This document shows positions 1 to 6,771 of a DNA stretch of 7,132 nucleotides, piece by piece. Origin of the DNA: CAZNLL01 sp964573885. Its GTDB lineage: Bacteria; Desulfobacterota; DSM-4660; Desulfatiglandales; Desulfatiglandaceae. The notes beneath the pieces were generated by a model. The model made no database searches. It was not told where the DNA came from and worked only from the letters and a program-made list of their open reading frames with translations. A program made the translations under genes and the position numbers. The stretch covers positions 1 to 7,132 of the forward strand of contig CAZNLL010000165.1 of the NCBI GenBank assembly GCA_964573885.1, given 5' to 3'. The stretch's first letter is position 1. Each line of letters starts with the position of its first letter.

Positions 1-2053
1 TGACGATGGTGGCGAAGTTGTCGTCCAGCAAGATCATGTGGGAGGCTTCCTTGGATACATCGGTACCGGTAATGCCCATGGCCACACCGATATCCGCCCG
101 CCTCAAGGCCGGGGCGTCGTTGACCCCGTCTCCGGTCATGGCCACAAACTGCCCCTTATCCTGCAGGGCCTTGACGATTTTAAGCTTCTGCTCCGGGGCG
201 ACCCGGGCATAGACCCGCAGTTTTTCCACCTTGTCTTCGAATTCCTCCAGGGAAAGCCGGGCCAGTTCCCGGCCGGTCATGACGGTTTCTCCCTCCCCAT
301 GGATGATCCCCACCCTTCGGGCGATCACCTTTGCCGTCAGGGGGTGGTCTCCGGTAATCATCACCGGCTGGATGCCCGCGGATCGACAGAGGCCAACCGA
401 CTCGGCGGCCTCGGGCCGGGGTGGATCCATCATGCCCACCACCCCGAGCATGACCAGACCCGTTTCCGCCTCTTCGGAAGTCAGGGGATCAGGAAGAGCG
501 CCCCGAACCCGCATGGCGAACCCCAGGGTCCTCAGGCCCTGGCCGGCAAACGCTTCGGCCGTCTCCTCCACTTTTGATCGGTCGATTCCTTCCAGACCTT
601 GATGGGTTAATATCTTCTCGCAGCGTTCCACGATTTCCTCGACCGCGCCCTTGGTGAAAGAAATAATCCGGTCTTTTTCCCAGGGATGAAAAGTGGTCAT
701 CAGTTTTCTCTCAGAGTCAAAGGGGATTTCAGCCAGCCTGGGATATTTGGCGTCAAGCTTGTCTCGAAGGACGTTTTTTCCCCGCGCCAGGTTGAACAGG
801 GCGGTCTCAGTAGGATCTCCGATAAGGACGCCCGAAACATCCAGGCGCGCGTCATTGCAAAGGGCCAGGGCCTTCATCAACAGGTCCAGGGAATTCACGC
901 CTGGGGGAGGGCTCTCTCCGTCGTCCTCTTCCTCTGAGGCCGGCAGTTCTTCTACCCGGTACTGCCTCCCGTCTCCATAGACCTTTTCCACGGTCATGCA
1001 GTTCAAGGTCAAAGTCCCGGTTTTGTCAGAGCAGATGTAGGTCACCGAACCCAGGGTTTCCACCGCCGGGAGTTTTCGAATTAATGCCTGTTGCTTGACC
1101 AGTTTCTTGGCGCCCAGGGCCAGTGAAATGGTTATCACGGCAGGGAGGGCCTCGGGAATGGCCGCCACCGCCAGGGAGATGGCCGTGAGCAGCATCAAAA
1201 GCGGGGGTTCCCCCCGGAGGAGCCCGGCCAGGAAAACAATGACACAGATGGCCAGGACAGTATAGGCAAGCTTCCGGCCGAAAGAGGCGAGCCGTTTCTG
1301 TAGCGGGGTCCGCCCTTCTTCCTGGTCCTGGATCAGAGCGGCGATCCGCCCCAGTTCGGTCTGCATCCCGGTGGCCACCACCAGGCCCCGGCCGCGCCCG
1401 TAAGTGACCACGGTGCCTTTATAGGCCATGTTCCTGCGGTCCCCCATGGACAGGTCTGCCTCCCTGAGTGGGGCCCTGTCTTTTTCCACCGGCATGGACT
1501 CCCCGGTCAGGGCCGCTTCATCGATTCGCAACTGGACCGTCTCCGTGAGCCGGATGTCAGCCGGGATGACATTTCCGGCCTCCAGGAGGATGATGTCCCC
1601 GGGAACAAGCTGTTCCGCAGGGATTGATCCGGGTCGCCCGTCCCGGATGACGGTGGCCGAAGGGGCTGCCAGCTTTTTGAGCGCAGCCATGGCCTTTTCG
1701 GCGCGGTACTCCTGAACAAACCCGAGTATGGCGTTCAGCAGGACGATTACGGCAATGGCGATGGTATCGGAAAGCTCGCCGATCACGCCGGCCACAACCG
1801 CTGCGGCCATCAGGACCAGGATCATAAAATCCCTGAACTGATCCAGAAACATCATCCACAACGGTTTGCGCCTTTTCTCGATCAGTGCGTTGAGGCCGTA
1901 ATGCTCCAGGCGCCGCAGAACCTCATCGGAAGTCAGCCCCTTAGAGGAGGATTGCAGTTTGTCCCGGGCCTCTTCCGGATCAAGCTGGTGCCAGTGTATG
2001 ATTCGGCTTTCTTTTACAGTGGTGGTATCGGCCTCCCGGCCCTGGTTCCTCAT
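1..2053 (-). CDS. P2-type cation-transporting ATPase (calcium-pump-like), 3' end beyond window
   Basis: An inner-membrane pump of the P-type ATPase superfamily, expected to couple ATP hydrolysis to cation export. I read 684 uninterrupted residues from the ATG at 2053 to the left edge. Visible in order: N-terminal cation-ATPase domain (about 20-85); M1/M2 (about 70-112); actuator loop TGES at 183-186; M3 and M4 (about 255-320) with IPEALP, its Glu at 301, matching the SERCA ion-site glutamate; phosphorylation site DKTGTLT with Asp343; KGA nucleotide-binding Lys468; DPPR; a TGD in MITGDHP; and hinge TGDGVND at 640-646. Spacing fits SERCA/PMCA-like pumps rather than heavy-metal P1B pumps, because no CPx motif or metal-binding N-domain is seen. 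M5-M10, which would settle ion specificity, lie outside. The start overlaps the upstream GTPase stop by 4 nt (ATGA) and has a good ribosome site. Calcium is likely but not proven; another divalent or monovalent cation remains possible. Confidence 0.93.
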   Translation of the reverse strand, partial: MRNQGREADTTTVKESRIIHWHQLDPEEARDKLQSSSKGLTSDEVLRRLEHYGLNALIEKRRKPLWMMFLDQFRDFMILVLMAAAVVAGVIGELSDTIAIAVIVLLNAILGFVQEYRAEKAMAALKKLAAPSATVIRDGRPGSIPAEQLVPGDIILLEAGNVIPADIRLTETVQLRIDEAALTGESMPVEKDRAPLREADLSMGDRRNMAYKGTVVTYGRGRGLVVATGMQTELGRIAALIQDQEEGRTPLQKRLASFGRKLAYTVLAICVIVFLAGLLRGEPPLLMLLTAISLAVAAIPEALPAVITISLALGAKKLVKQQALIRKLPAVETLGSVTYICSDKTGTLTLNCMTVEKVYGDGRQYRVEELPASEEEDDGESPPPGVNSLDLLMKALALCNDARLDVSGVLIGDPTETALFNLARGKNVLRDKLDAKYPRLAEIPFDSERKLMTTFHPWEKDRIISFTKGAVEEIVERCEKILTHQGLEGIDRSKVEETAEAFAGQGLRTLGFAMRVRGALPDPLTSEEAETGLVMLGVVGMMDPPRPEAAESVGLCRSAGIQPVMITGDHPLTAKVIARRVGIIHGEGETVMTGRELARLSLEEFEDKVEKLRVYARVAPEQKLKIVKALQDKGQFVAMTGDGVNDAPALRRADIGVAMGITGTDVSKEASHMILLDDNFATIV

Positions 2054-3117
2054 TTTTCTTCACCTTGGGACGTTTTCAACAATTCTTGCTCCAGCCTTTG
2101 TTTGAGGGCCTCCCGGGCCTTTGCCTTTTTGGCCTCGTCCTGGTTTTGAAGGGCGGCGTAGAAAGACTGGCAGAGGTTCCTGGAGCGCTGATCCCACCGG
2201 GCCGTCCATCCCACCTTTTCCTTTCCCTGGAGGGCCGGATCGGGGTAATCCCGGCGTCCATGGGCCCAGTTGATGATGTGGGAATAAAAGATCAGGGCCC
2301 GATCCAGGAGGATAAAAAGGAACTGGATATTCCTGATGGGGCCCACACGGATCTGCTCCCCGCCCAGGCTCAAGCCCTTTACCTTGGCCTTGGAAAGCCT
2401 TTTCCCCCCTCCCAGGGCCGCCCAACCGGCCCCGAGGGTCCCGCCGATGGCGGTAAAGATGCCGAAGGTGAGACCCGCCGCAGCCACATCAAAGGCCGCG
2501 CCAATGGCCCCGCCTGTTATACCGGATGCCGTGATCAGCTGTTTGGGGGTGATCCCCAGGAACTGCCAGGTCTTTTTACTGAAGAGGTCTTCCTTTAAAA
2601 TGGAGTGGGCCGGAAGCTCACAGTTAAAGATGTTGTGCTTGAAGAGCCTCCTAATTTGCTCATGGGCCTTGTGCTCGATTTTATGGATGGCCCGGTTAAA
2701 GTCCTGTTGCATGTCCTTTTTGAGTTCGGCCTCGGAGGCCGCCTCCGTGAAATTGCGCTGAACGGAATAGGTCAAACAGGATTCCAGCATTTGGCAGATG
2801 ATATCGGCGGTGACGGCGTTTCGCTGTCTCCAATCTTCCTGAAAGGCGGAGATCACCTTTTCCAGGGCGGGGGCCCAATCCTGGTCAATACCCCCAAGGT
2901 TTTCCAACAGCTGGATCCGCTCGGCATAGGTGGCCCTGTTGGCATTGAAGACACGGGTGGCGTTAAAATGTTTCCGAAAGGCCTCCTTCCACTGCTCCAG
3001 GTGTTCCGTCTTATCCTCTTTGCAGTTGATGACGGCCATGCGGGGGCGACCGGTCAAACGCAGGATCTCCATCTCCGAGGCATCCACCCTGCGGACCGGC
3101 CTGGACCCGTCCACCAC
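2050..3117 (-). CDS. C-terminal fragment of the DUF3482 GTPase (end of G domain plus DUF3482)
   Basis: This fragment has 355 residues if read from the GTG at 3117, but that codon is internal to the restored gene and no ribosome site precedes it, so it is unlikely to be a real start. It begins with the strand VVDGSR. At the position where canonical GTPases carry NKxD for guanine specificity it has INCKED, an atypical G4 that fits what I recall of this family. A charged helical region follows (about 30-190). Then comes a glycine- and alanine-rich hydrophobic stretch (about 195-238, with repeated GxxxG-like spacing), a second hydrophobic segment (about 263-284), and a basic, glutamine-rich C-terminal tail. 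The glycine-rich stretch is the hallmark by which I recognise DUF3482 and suggests membrane insertion or hairpin association. It ends in the ATGA overlap with the ATPase gene. Confidence 0.8.
   Translation of the reverse strand: MVDGSRPVRRVDASEMEILRLTGRPRMAVINCKEDKTEHLEQWKEAFRKHFNATRVFNANRATYAERIQLLENLGGIDQDWAPALEKVISAFQEDWRQRNAVTADIICQMLESCLTYSVQRNFTEAASEAELKKDMQQDFNRAIHKIEHKAHEQIRRLFKHNIFNCELPAHSILKEDLFSKKTWQFLGITPKQLITASGITGGAIGAAFDVAAAGLTFGIFTAIGGTLGAGWAALGGGKRLSKAKVKGLSLGGEQIRVGPIRNIQFLFILLDRALIFYSHIINWAHGRRDYPDPALQGKEKVGWTARWDQRSRNLCQSFYAALQNQDEAKKAKAREALKQRLEQELLKTSQGEEK
2061..2066 (-). promoter_or_regulatory. Ribosome binding site of the P-type ATPase
   Basis: AAGGTG lies 7 nt upstream of the ATG at 2053, inside the last codons of the GTPase gene. 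It supports that start over later in-frame Met codons, and fits independent or coupled re-initiation at the ATGA overlap. Confidence 0.5.
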
Positions 3118-3464
3118 ATAATGATCCCCGCCCCTGCGGCAATGGGCCTGAGGAGCTCGCAGTCGTCCTTGAAGGCGGGATCCCCCTGGTGGGTTTTCAA
3201 GAACGCTTCAAGGATGTTCGCCCCCTCACGTTCATGGGCCCTAATCCAGGCCAGCGTCTTTTTCGGGCTCTGGAAGCCCGGGGTATCCGTAAAGCGAATG
3301 ACCTCTTTGCCGTCGATGACCACGGGATAGGTCTTACAGACCAGGGTCTCTCCAGGGAAGGGCGTGACCCGCACACTGTCATCCTCGGCCAAGGTGGAAA
3401 CCACAGCGGATTTCCCCTCGTTGGGGTGCCCCACCACGGCGAATTCAGGGACGCCATCAGTCAT
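3054..3464 (-). CDS. N-terminal fragment of the DUF3482 GTPase (G domain, G1-G3)
   Basis: This fragment is genuine from Met1 (ATG at 3464) to residue 115; the roughly 20 residues after that, rich in Trp and Arg, are out of frame. It holds the P-loop GHPNEGKS (residues 12-19), which binds GTP phosphates; a Thr-containing switch I region (about 34-45); and the G3 motif DTPG (60-63). An in-frame ATG at 3491 would add nine residues (MAWRGWSRT), but it overlaps the upstream gene by 35 nt and adds sequence before the beta-strand that precedes the P-loop. I therefore prefer 3464, although its ribosome site (GAGAGGA, about 12 nt upstream) is loosely spaced. The frame ends at a stop at 3054 inside the C-terminal reading frame. 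Confidence 0.8.
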   Translation of the reverse strand: MTDGVPEFAVVGHPNEGKSAVVSTLAEDDSVRVTPFPGETLVCKTYPVVIDGKEVIRFTDTPGFQSPKKTLAWIRAHEREGANILEAFLKTHQGDPAFKDDCELLRPIAAGAGIIMWWTGPGRSAGWMPRRWRSCV

Positions 3465-5085
3465 GGTGCGTGACCATCCTCTCCAGGCCAAGGTAGGGGT
3501 CTCCCAGGACCCGGATCTTTTGTTGCCAGGCCTTCCAGTCCTCTTCTTTCACAGGGGTAAAAATACTCTCCGGGGCTGGTCGACCGATAAGGCCGATCTT
3601 CAAGGAGGAGGTTTTTCCCAGGGCCTTTCTCAGGTGTTTCAGAAAATCCATGTCTTCCCGAATAAGCGGCAACCAAGCCTCCCTGAGTATCATGACCGCC
3701 GTGGGGCCGATCTCCTGGTGCATGCGCAGGATGTGGTTGATGACCTCTTGGTTTGTTTTTTCATCCTCGCCAAACCTCATTTTACGCAGAAGGGAGTAAC
3801 CCATTGAGGTGAGAATCTTTTCAAGTTCCCCTTCAGGACATGCATGGAAGATCTCGTCGGGGACCAGTACAATGAGGCGCCTATCCAATGAAGATGGGGT
3901 TGGTTCCATGGAGCCGGTCGAAATTTCCTTGCCTTCATCCCCCGGATGCTTCACCCGGGAAGGAATGGAGTGTTCAGGCTTCCCCTCAACACTCAGGTGC
4001 GGCGTCCTCATCCGGCGAAGGAGCCTCTCACAAGAGGTATGACTGAAGTCAATCCTTTTTAGGGCCCTTTGCTGGGCGAAAAAACCGATCAGCAAGAGGA
4101 TGAGCCTCGGCACGAGACCGTAAAAAAACACGGAGAGGCAGAGAAAGGGCCACCAGGAGACAAGATCCGCCGTGGAAAGATGATAGACCCCCTCTTTCAA
4201 TATCATGTGGCTCCCCTGAATGTGGTCGAGGGTGGGGTGGGCGATGGGTGCAGGCAGAAACCAGGACCACGGCAAGGCCAGGATTTTGACCCCATGAAAT
4301 ATCGCCTGGACACTGAACTGCACCGTGGACTGCCAACCAAAGGCGATATCCGCACCCAGGACCTTTACCAGGGTGGCCCCAAGGACCCCCACATTAAAGG
4401 CAATCCCAAAGACCTGGGCCAGGATAAAGACAGGCCAGTAGAACAAGGAACCATAGATCTGTCTCTTCCCCTTCACCAGACCCTTGATCCCTTCAAGGGC
4501 GTTTTTTTCCGTTCCACCGGTCTTCTTGAAGGCCTGTTGCCGGATCTTTTCCATCAATGCGGTCATGAGCCCGGTCACCAGGATAAACACGAGAGAAGAA
4601 CGCAAAGGGAGACGCTTGAACCTGCGAAGGAGAGACAGGCCCAGGAGGAGAAGAAGCAACAAGAGCTGGAGAAACACAAAGGTCCCGAGATAGGTGGAGA
4701 CATTTACAGGGGCCGCTCCCCTGTAACTTAGCAGGGAAAAGGCGAGCCCGGCACCCGTCACGAGGCCGGCGGCTGTTAGGCCGTAGGACGACAAACGGCG
4801 GATTTCCTCAAAGGCCTCGCCGGGCAATACCCGCCCCGCAGCCGAATCCGATGCCTTCCAGGTCCTTCGTCGCTCCAGCCAGGCGTGGATCACGTCCGAA
4901 GGAGGCAGGGTGCGTGACTTTTTTTTCAAGGGTCGAATATATTTGAGATAGATCTCCCTGTCCCTCTTGGCCATCCCCTGGTACCCGGATTGTTCCTCCT
5001 CCATGTGGTCTTTTTCCAGGAGGTATTCCAGATCGATGAGATCTTTAATATGCCACGGAGTCTTTCGCATGGGCCGGCTCGGCAT
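3457..5085 (-). CDS. DUF2868-family polytopic membrane protein
   Basis: A 542-residue integral membrane protein of the DUF2868 family, with no established biochemical function. The N-terminal 95 residues are charged and probably cytosolic. Hydrophobic segments follow at about 99-121, 126-153 (a run of eight leucines), 161-180, 212-243 and 309-336, with a weaker one near 262-280. The motif PVNVSTYLG before the second segment is the feature by which I recognise the family. A Pro/Ser-rich linker (about 360-400) leads to a soluble C-terminal domain (about 402-542) that starts with a hydrophobic strand (RLIVLVPDE) and contains alternating helices and strands. The start at 5085 has only a distant GAAGG 13 nt upstream; Met6 at 5070 is an alternative with no better site. 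It is first in the operon, overlapping the GTPase by 8 nt, so the two proteins are probably made together and may form a membrane complex. Confidence 0.85.
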   Translation of the reverse strand: MPSRPMRKTPWHIKDLIDLEYLLEKDHMEEEQSGYQGMAKRDREIYLKYIRPLKKKSRTLPPSDVIHAWLERRRTWKASDSAAGRVLPGEAFEEIRRLSSYGLTAAGLVTGAGLAFSLLSYRGAAPVNVSTYLGTFVFLQLLLLLLLLGLSLLRRFKRLPLRSSLVFILVTGLMTALMEKIRQQAFKKTGGTEKNALEGIKGLVKGKRQIYGSLFYWPVFILAQVFGIAFNVGVLGATLVKVLGADIAFGWQSTVQFSVQAIFHGVKILALPWSWFLPAPIAHPTLDHIQGSHMILKEGVYHLSTADLVSWWPFLCLSVFFYGLVPRLILLLIGFFAQQRALKRIDFSHTSCERLLRRMRTPHLSVEGKPEHSIPSRVKHPGDEGKEISTGSMEPTPSSLDRRLIVLVPDEIFHACPEGELEKILTSMGYSLLRKMRFGEDEKTNQEVINHILRMHQEIGPTAVMILREAWLPLIREDMDFLKHLRKALGKTSSLKIGLIGRPAPESIFTPVKEEDWKAWQQKIRVLGDPYLGLERMVTHHD

Positions 5086-5105
5086 TGGATCAAAATGGCC
5101 TTCAA

Positions 5106-5123
5106 GGGGTCGTCACCGACCCC
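5106..5123 (-). promoter_or_regulatory. Perfect hairpin with GNRA-type loop in the 5' leader of the DUF2868 operon
   Basis: On the minus strand GGGGTCG and CGACCCC pair perfectly over 7 bp around the loop GTGA, which as RNA is a GUGA (GNRA) tetraloop. It lies 20 nt before the DUF2868 start codon and is followed by TTGAAGGCC rather than a T-tract, so it is a poor terminator. It could stabilise the 5' end of the transcript, bind a protein, or affect access to the ribosome site. The pairing is seen; any function is inferred. Confidence 0.45.
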
Positions 5124-5129
5124 AGGCTG

Positions 5130-5158
5130 AAAATAAAGGGGCAGGCAACAAAAATCAA
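5130..5158 (-). promoter_or_regulatory. Candidate sigma70-type promoter for the DUF2868-GTPase-ATPase operon
   Basis: On the minus strand, a -35-like TTGATT (5158-5153) and a -10-like TATTTT (5135-5130) are separated by 17 bp, each matching 4 of 6 consensus bases. Transcription would begin near 5123, at the base of the leader hairpin. The -35 box overlaps the T-tract of the serpin terminator, so the match may be partly incidental. Confidence 0.3.
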
Positions 5159-5177
5159 GACCCGGACCGCGGGGTCT
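5147..5177 (-). terminator. Candidate rho-independent terminator after the serpin
   Basis: On the minus strand AGACCC (5177-5172) and GGGTCT (5163-5158) can pair over 6 bp around an 8-nt loop, followed by TTGATTTTTGTT. It starts 1 nt past the serpin stop codon. The stem is short but GC-rich and the T-tract is interrupted by G, so it is moderate in strength. It would separate the AhpD-like/serpin unit from the operon downstream. Confidence 0.45.
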
Positions 5178-5178
5178 G

Positions 5179-6771
5179 TCAGTCTTGGGGATTCATCATC
5201 CGGCCCAGGAAGAGGATGGTACCCGTGCGCCGGTCACGGATGAGGTAGATAAAGGGGCGGTCGGCCTTGAAGGCGGGGATAAAAGGTGTGGTGAGGGCAG
5301 CCGTAGCCCGGGCCATGATCACCGCGGTGGCCGCCGCGGCCTCAGTGCCCTTTTCATTGACCTCCACAAAGGCCTTGTGCATCACCTGGGTGATGTAGAG
5401 CTGTTTCAGGGGGTCCGTGCTCGTGGTCATGCCGCCGAACTGGGCACCGTTGGGTTTGAAGGGATCCACGAAGGCCCGGTCCATGCCCAAGGCCTGAAGG
5501 GTGGGCTTCATCTCGTAGGAGGTTTCCTGCTTGAAATTGGGCAGGGAAACATGAACCTTCCGCTCCTGGAGCTTGTCAATCCAGTCGTCCAGGTCCTCGG
5601 TGGTGAAGCCCTTTTCCAATGCGCCCATGCCTCCAGGGCGGTTGGGGGCGATGATGACCATGGCCAGGTCGCCGCCTTTATAGGGGAGTTCCACCATGCT
5701 GAATCCGTCTTCCCCCGGGTAGAGGCCTGCTTTTTGTCCCCGTTCGATGGTGGCAGGGGTGTTGAAAAAGGATCCGTCCGCCTGGAAGGCGGCATAGCGG
5801 GCCACGTCCAGGGCTCTGGCGTTCATCATGGGTACCTGGATGGTGGTGCCCTCCGAGAGGGTAAAAGGCTCGGTCCGGGTGGCCTTTTCCTGGAAGGGCC
5901 GGGACCATTCTCCCTTGAAGAAGATGGCATTGGTGAGCACCAGCCGGGTATACGGGTCCAGGGCACCTGCCGGGATGAGATCCCTGATGCGGTCGCTGGT
6001 TTCCTCCTCCACCCAGCGGTTGATCCTCACCCGCTCGGCCTGGAAGTTTTTGCGGAAGTCCGCCGGGAAGGCGGATCCGGTCCCATAATATTCGGCGATG
6101 GTTTTCAGGTAGGACTCCTTAAAGGGATAGGTCTTTTCGGCCCAAAGGGCATTGGCCACGCGAAGCTCATACTGATCCACCCGGGCCAGCAGGTCGTTGA
6201 GCCGGGAGGCGATCTCTTGCTCTTCTTGGGCGGCTGCCCGATAGGCCTGCCAGTTGTGAGCCTTTTTGGCTTCCGCCGACGCCTTTTGAGCGGCCTCAAG
6301 ACGGTTCCGGAGTCCCTTGATTCGGGCGCGGATCTCGGCCTGGTCCGCCTTTTCAGGCCCATTGAAAAGCCGGTGGAGTTGGGCCATGGCAGTGTGAAGG
6401 GGGGCAAGGTCCCAGGGGAGGTGGCACTTCTTTTGCCGGAGGGATTCCGGGAAACAGAGCGCCCGACCCATTTGAAGCGCGGTCTCGGCGCGGGCCCCCT
6501 CGGCGGTCATCGCCAGGGCGGTGGTCATGGAGTAAGGGGAGAAAAAGAGATTCTCCCCGGCCTTTTCCTTGCCGAGCCGGTGGTAGAGGTCTACGGCGAA
6601 ATGGTTACTGGAATACACGGCCGGCTCCATGGGAGACTGAGAAGCCTCCGGACCGGAGTTTCCCGTGGCCGCAGCGGCACCTGCCGTGAATAAAATGGAA
6701 AGAGCGGCGAGCCATGGGAGTAAAAGAAAGGGATTCAGACAGTTGCTGCAAAAAGGGGCACGGCATTTCAT
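5179..6771 (-). CDS. Exported serpin-family protease inhibitor with an inserted helical hairpin
   Basis: A 530-residue serpin, predicted to trap serine or cysteine proteases by cleavage of its reactive loop. Residues 1-35 form a signal peptide (hydrophobic core about 13-30, Ala-rich cleavage region about 31-36), so it acts in the periplasm or outside. Conserved serpin blocks follow: ENLFFSPYSMTTALAM (73-88), GARAET (92-97), INRWVEEET, LVLTNAIFFKGEW, MVELPYKGGDLAM and the C-terminal DRPF...LFLGRMMNP. The hinge EKGTEAAAAT starts at Glu473 (P17), with Thr at P14 and four Ala at P12-P9, as in inhibitory serpins. Between helix D and strand 2A (about 138-198) is an extra charged, Ala/Glu/Gln-rich helical hairpin, which makes the protein longer than the usual 370-420 residues. 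The ATG overlaps the upstream stop by 4 nt, so the gene is probably co-translated with the AhpD-like gene. The target protease cannot be read from the sequence. Confidence 0.95.
   Translation of the reverse strand: MKCRAPFCSNCLNPFLLLPWLAALSILFTAGAAAATGNSGPEASQSPMEPAVYSSNHFAVDLYHRLGKEKAGENLFFSPYSMTTALAMTAEGARAETALQMGRALCFPESLRQKKCHLPWDLAPLHTAMAQLHRLFNGPEKADQAEIRARIKGLRNRLEAAQKASAEAKKAHNWQAYRAAAQEEQEIASRLNDLLARVDQYELRVANALWAEKTYPFKESYLKTIAEYYGTGSAFPADFRKNFQAERVRINRWVEEETSDRIRDLIPAGALDPYTRLVLTNAIFFKGEWSRPFQEKATRTEPFTLSEGTTIQVPMMNARALDVARYAAFQADGSFFNTPATIERGQKAGLYPGEDGFSMVELPYKGGDLAMVIIAPNRPGGMGALEKGFTTEDLDDWIDKLQERKVHVSLPNFKQETSYEMKPTLQALGMDRAFVDPFKPNGAQFGGMTTSTDPLKQLYITQVMHKAFVEVNEKGTEAAAATAVIMARATAALTTPFIPAFKADRPFIYLIRDRRTGTILFLGRMMNPQD

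Larger units (their letters stand above)
2050..3464 (-). pseudogene. P-loop GTPase with C-terminal DUF3482, disrupted by a one-base frameshift
   Basis: This is one gene split into two overlapping frames. The N-terminal frame carries the GTP-binding motifs and the C-terminal frame carries the DUF3482 region. The N frame reads ...AGAGII and then nonsense. The C frame resumes as VVDGSRPV, where GTPases of this family have a hydrophobic strand ending in VVD or VID. Adding one T in the minus-strand TT at 3121-3120 gives ATT TAT GTG GTG GAC and a continuous 471-residue protein, near the usual family length as I recall it. The start at 3464 overlaps the DUF2868 stop by 8 nt, and the stop overlaps the ATPase start by 4 nt, so it is the middle gene of a three-gene operon. 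DUF3482 GTPases commonly sit beside DUF2868 membrane proteins and probably act at the membrane; the molecular role is unknown to me. A true pseudogene or a sequencing/assembly error are both possible. The intact coding on both sides favours an error or a very recent mutation. Confidence 0.85.

Noticed and set aside
1507..1859. Short minus-strand open frames inside the ATPase
   Set aside because: They are out of frame with the continuous ATPase reading frame, which contains all the diagnostic P-type motifs.
3110..3125. Programmed ribosomal frameshift in the GTPase
   Set aside because: No slippery heptamer is seen at the junction on the minus strand (ATCATTATG), and regulated frameshifting inside a G domain would be unusual.
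2605..3330. Plus-strand open frame opposite the GTPase
   Set aside because: It is antisense to conserved GTPase motifs, its product matches nothing recognisable, and it crosses the frameshift site only by chance.
3465..3491. Upstream ATG at 3491 as the GTPase start
   Set aside because: It would force a 35-nt overlap and add MAWRGWSRT, which does not resemble the short N-terminus expected before the P-loop. The ATG at 3464 gives a compact 8-nt overlap.
4069..4731. Plus-strand open frame opposite DUF2868
   Set aside because: Its Gln/Pro/Lys-rich translation is the mirror of leucine-rich membrane segments coded on the other strand.
5106..5123. The GNRA-loop hairpin as a rho-independent terminator
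   Set aside because: It is followed by TTGAAGGCC rather than a T-tract on the minus strand and by TGAAAATAAAG-like A-rich sequence on the plus strand, where no gene needs terminating.
5185..6693. A 502-codon open frame on the plus strand opposite the serpin
   Set aside because: Its translation is a low-complexity Gly/His/Leu-rich shadow with no recognisable domain, while the minus strand encodes an unmistakable serpin over the same bases. High GC with biased third positions explains the open antisense frame.
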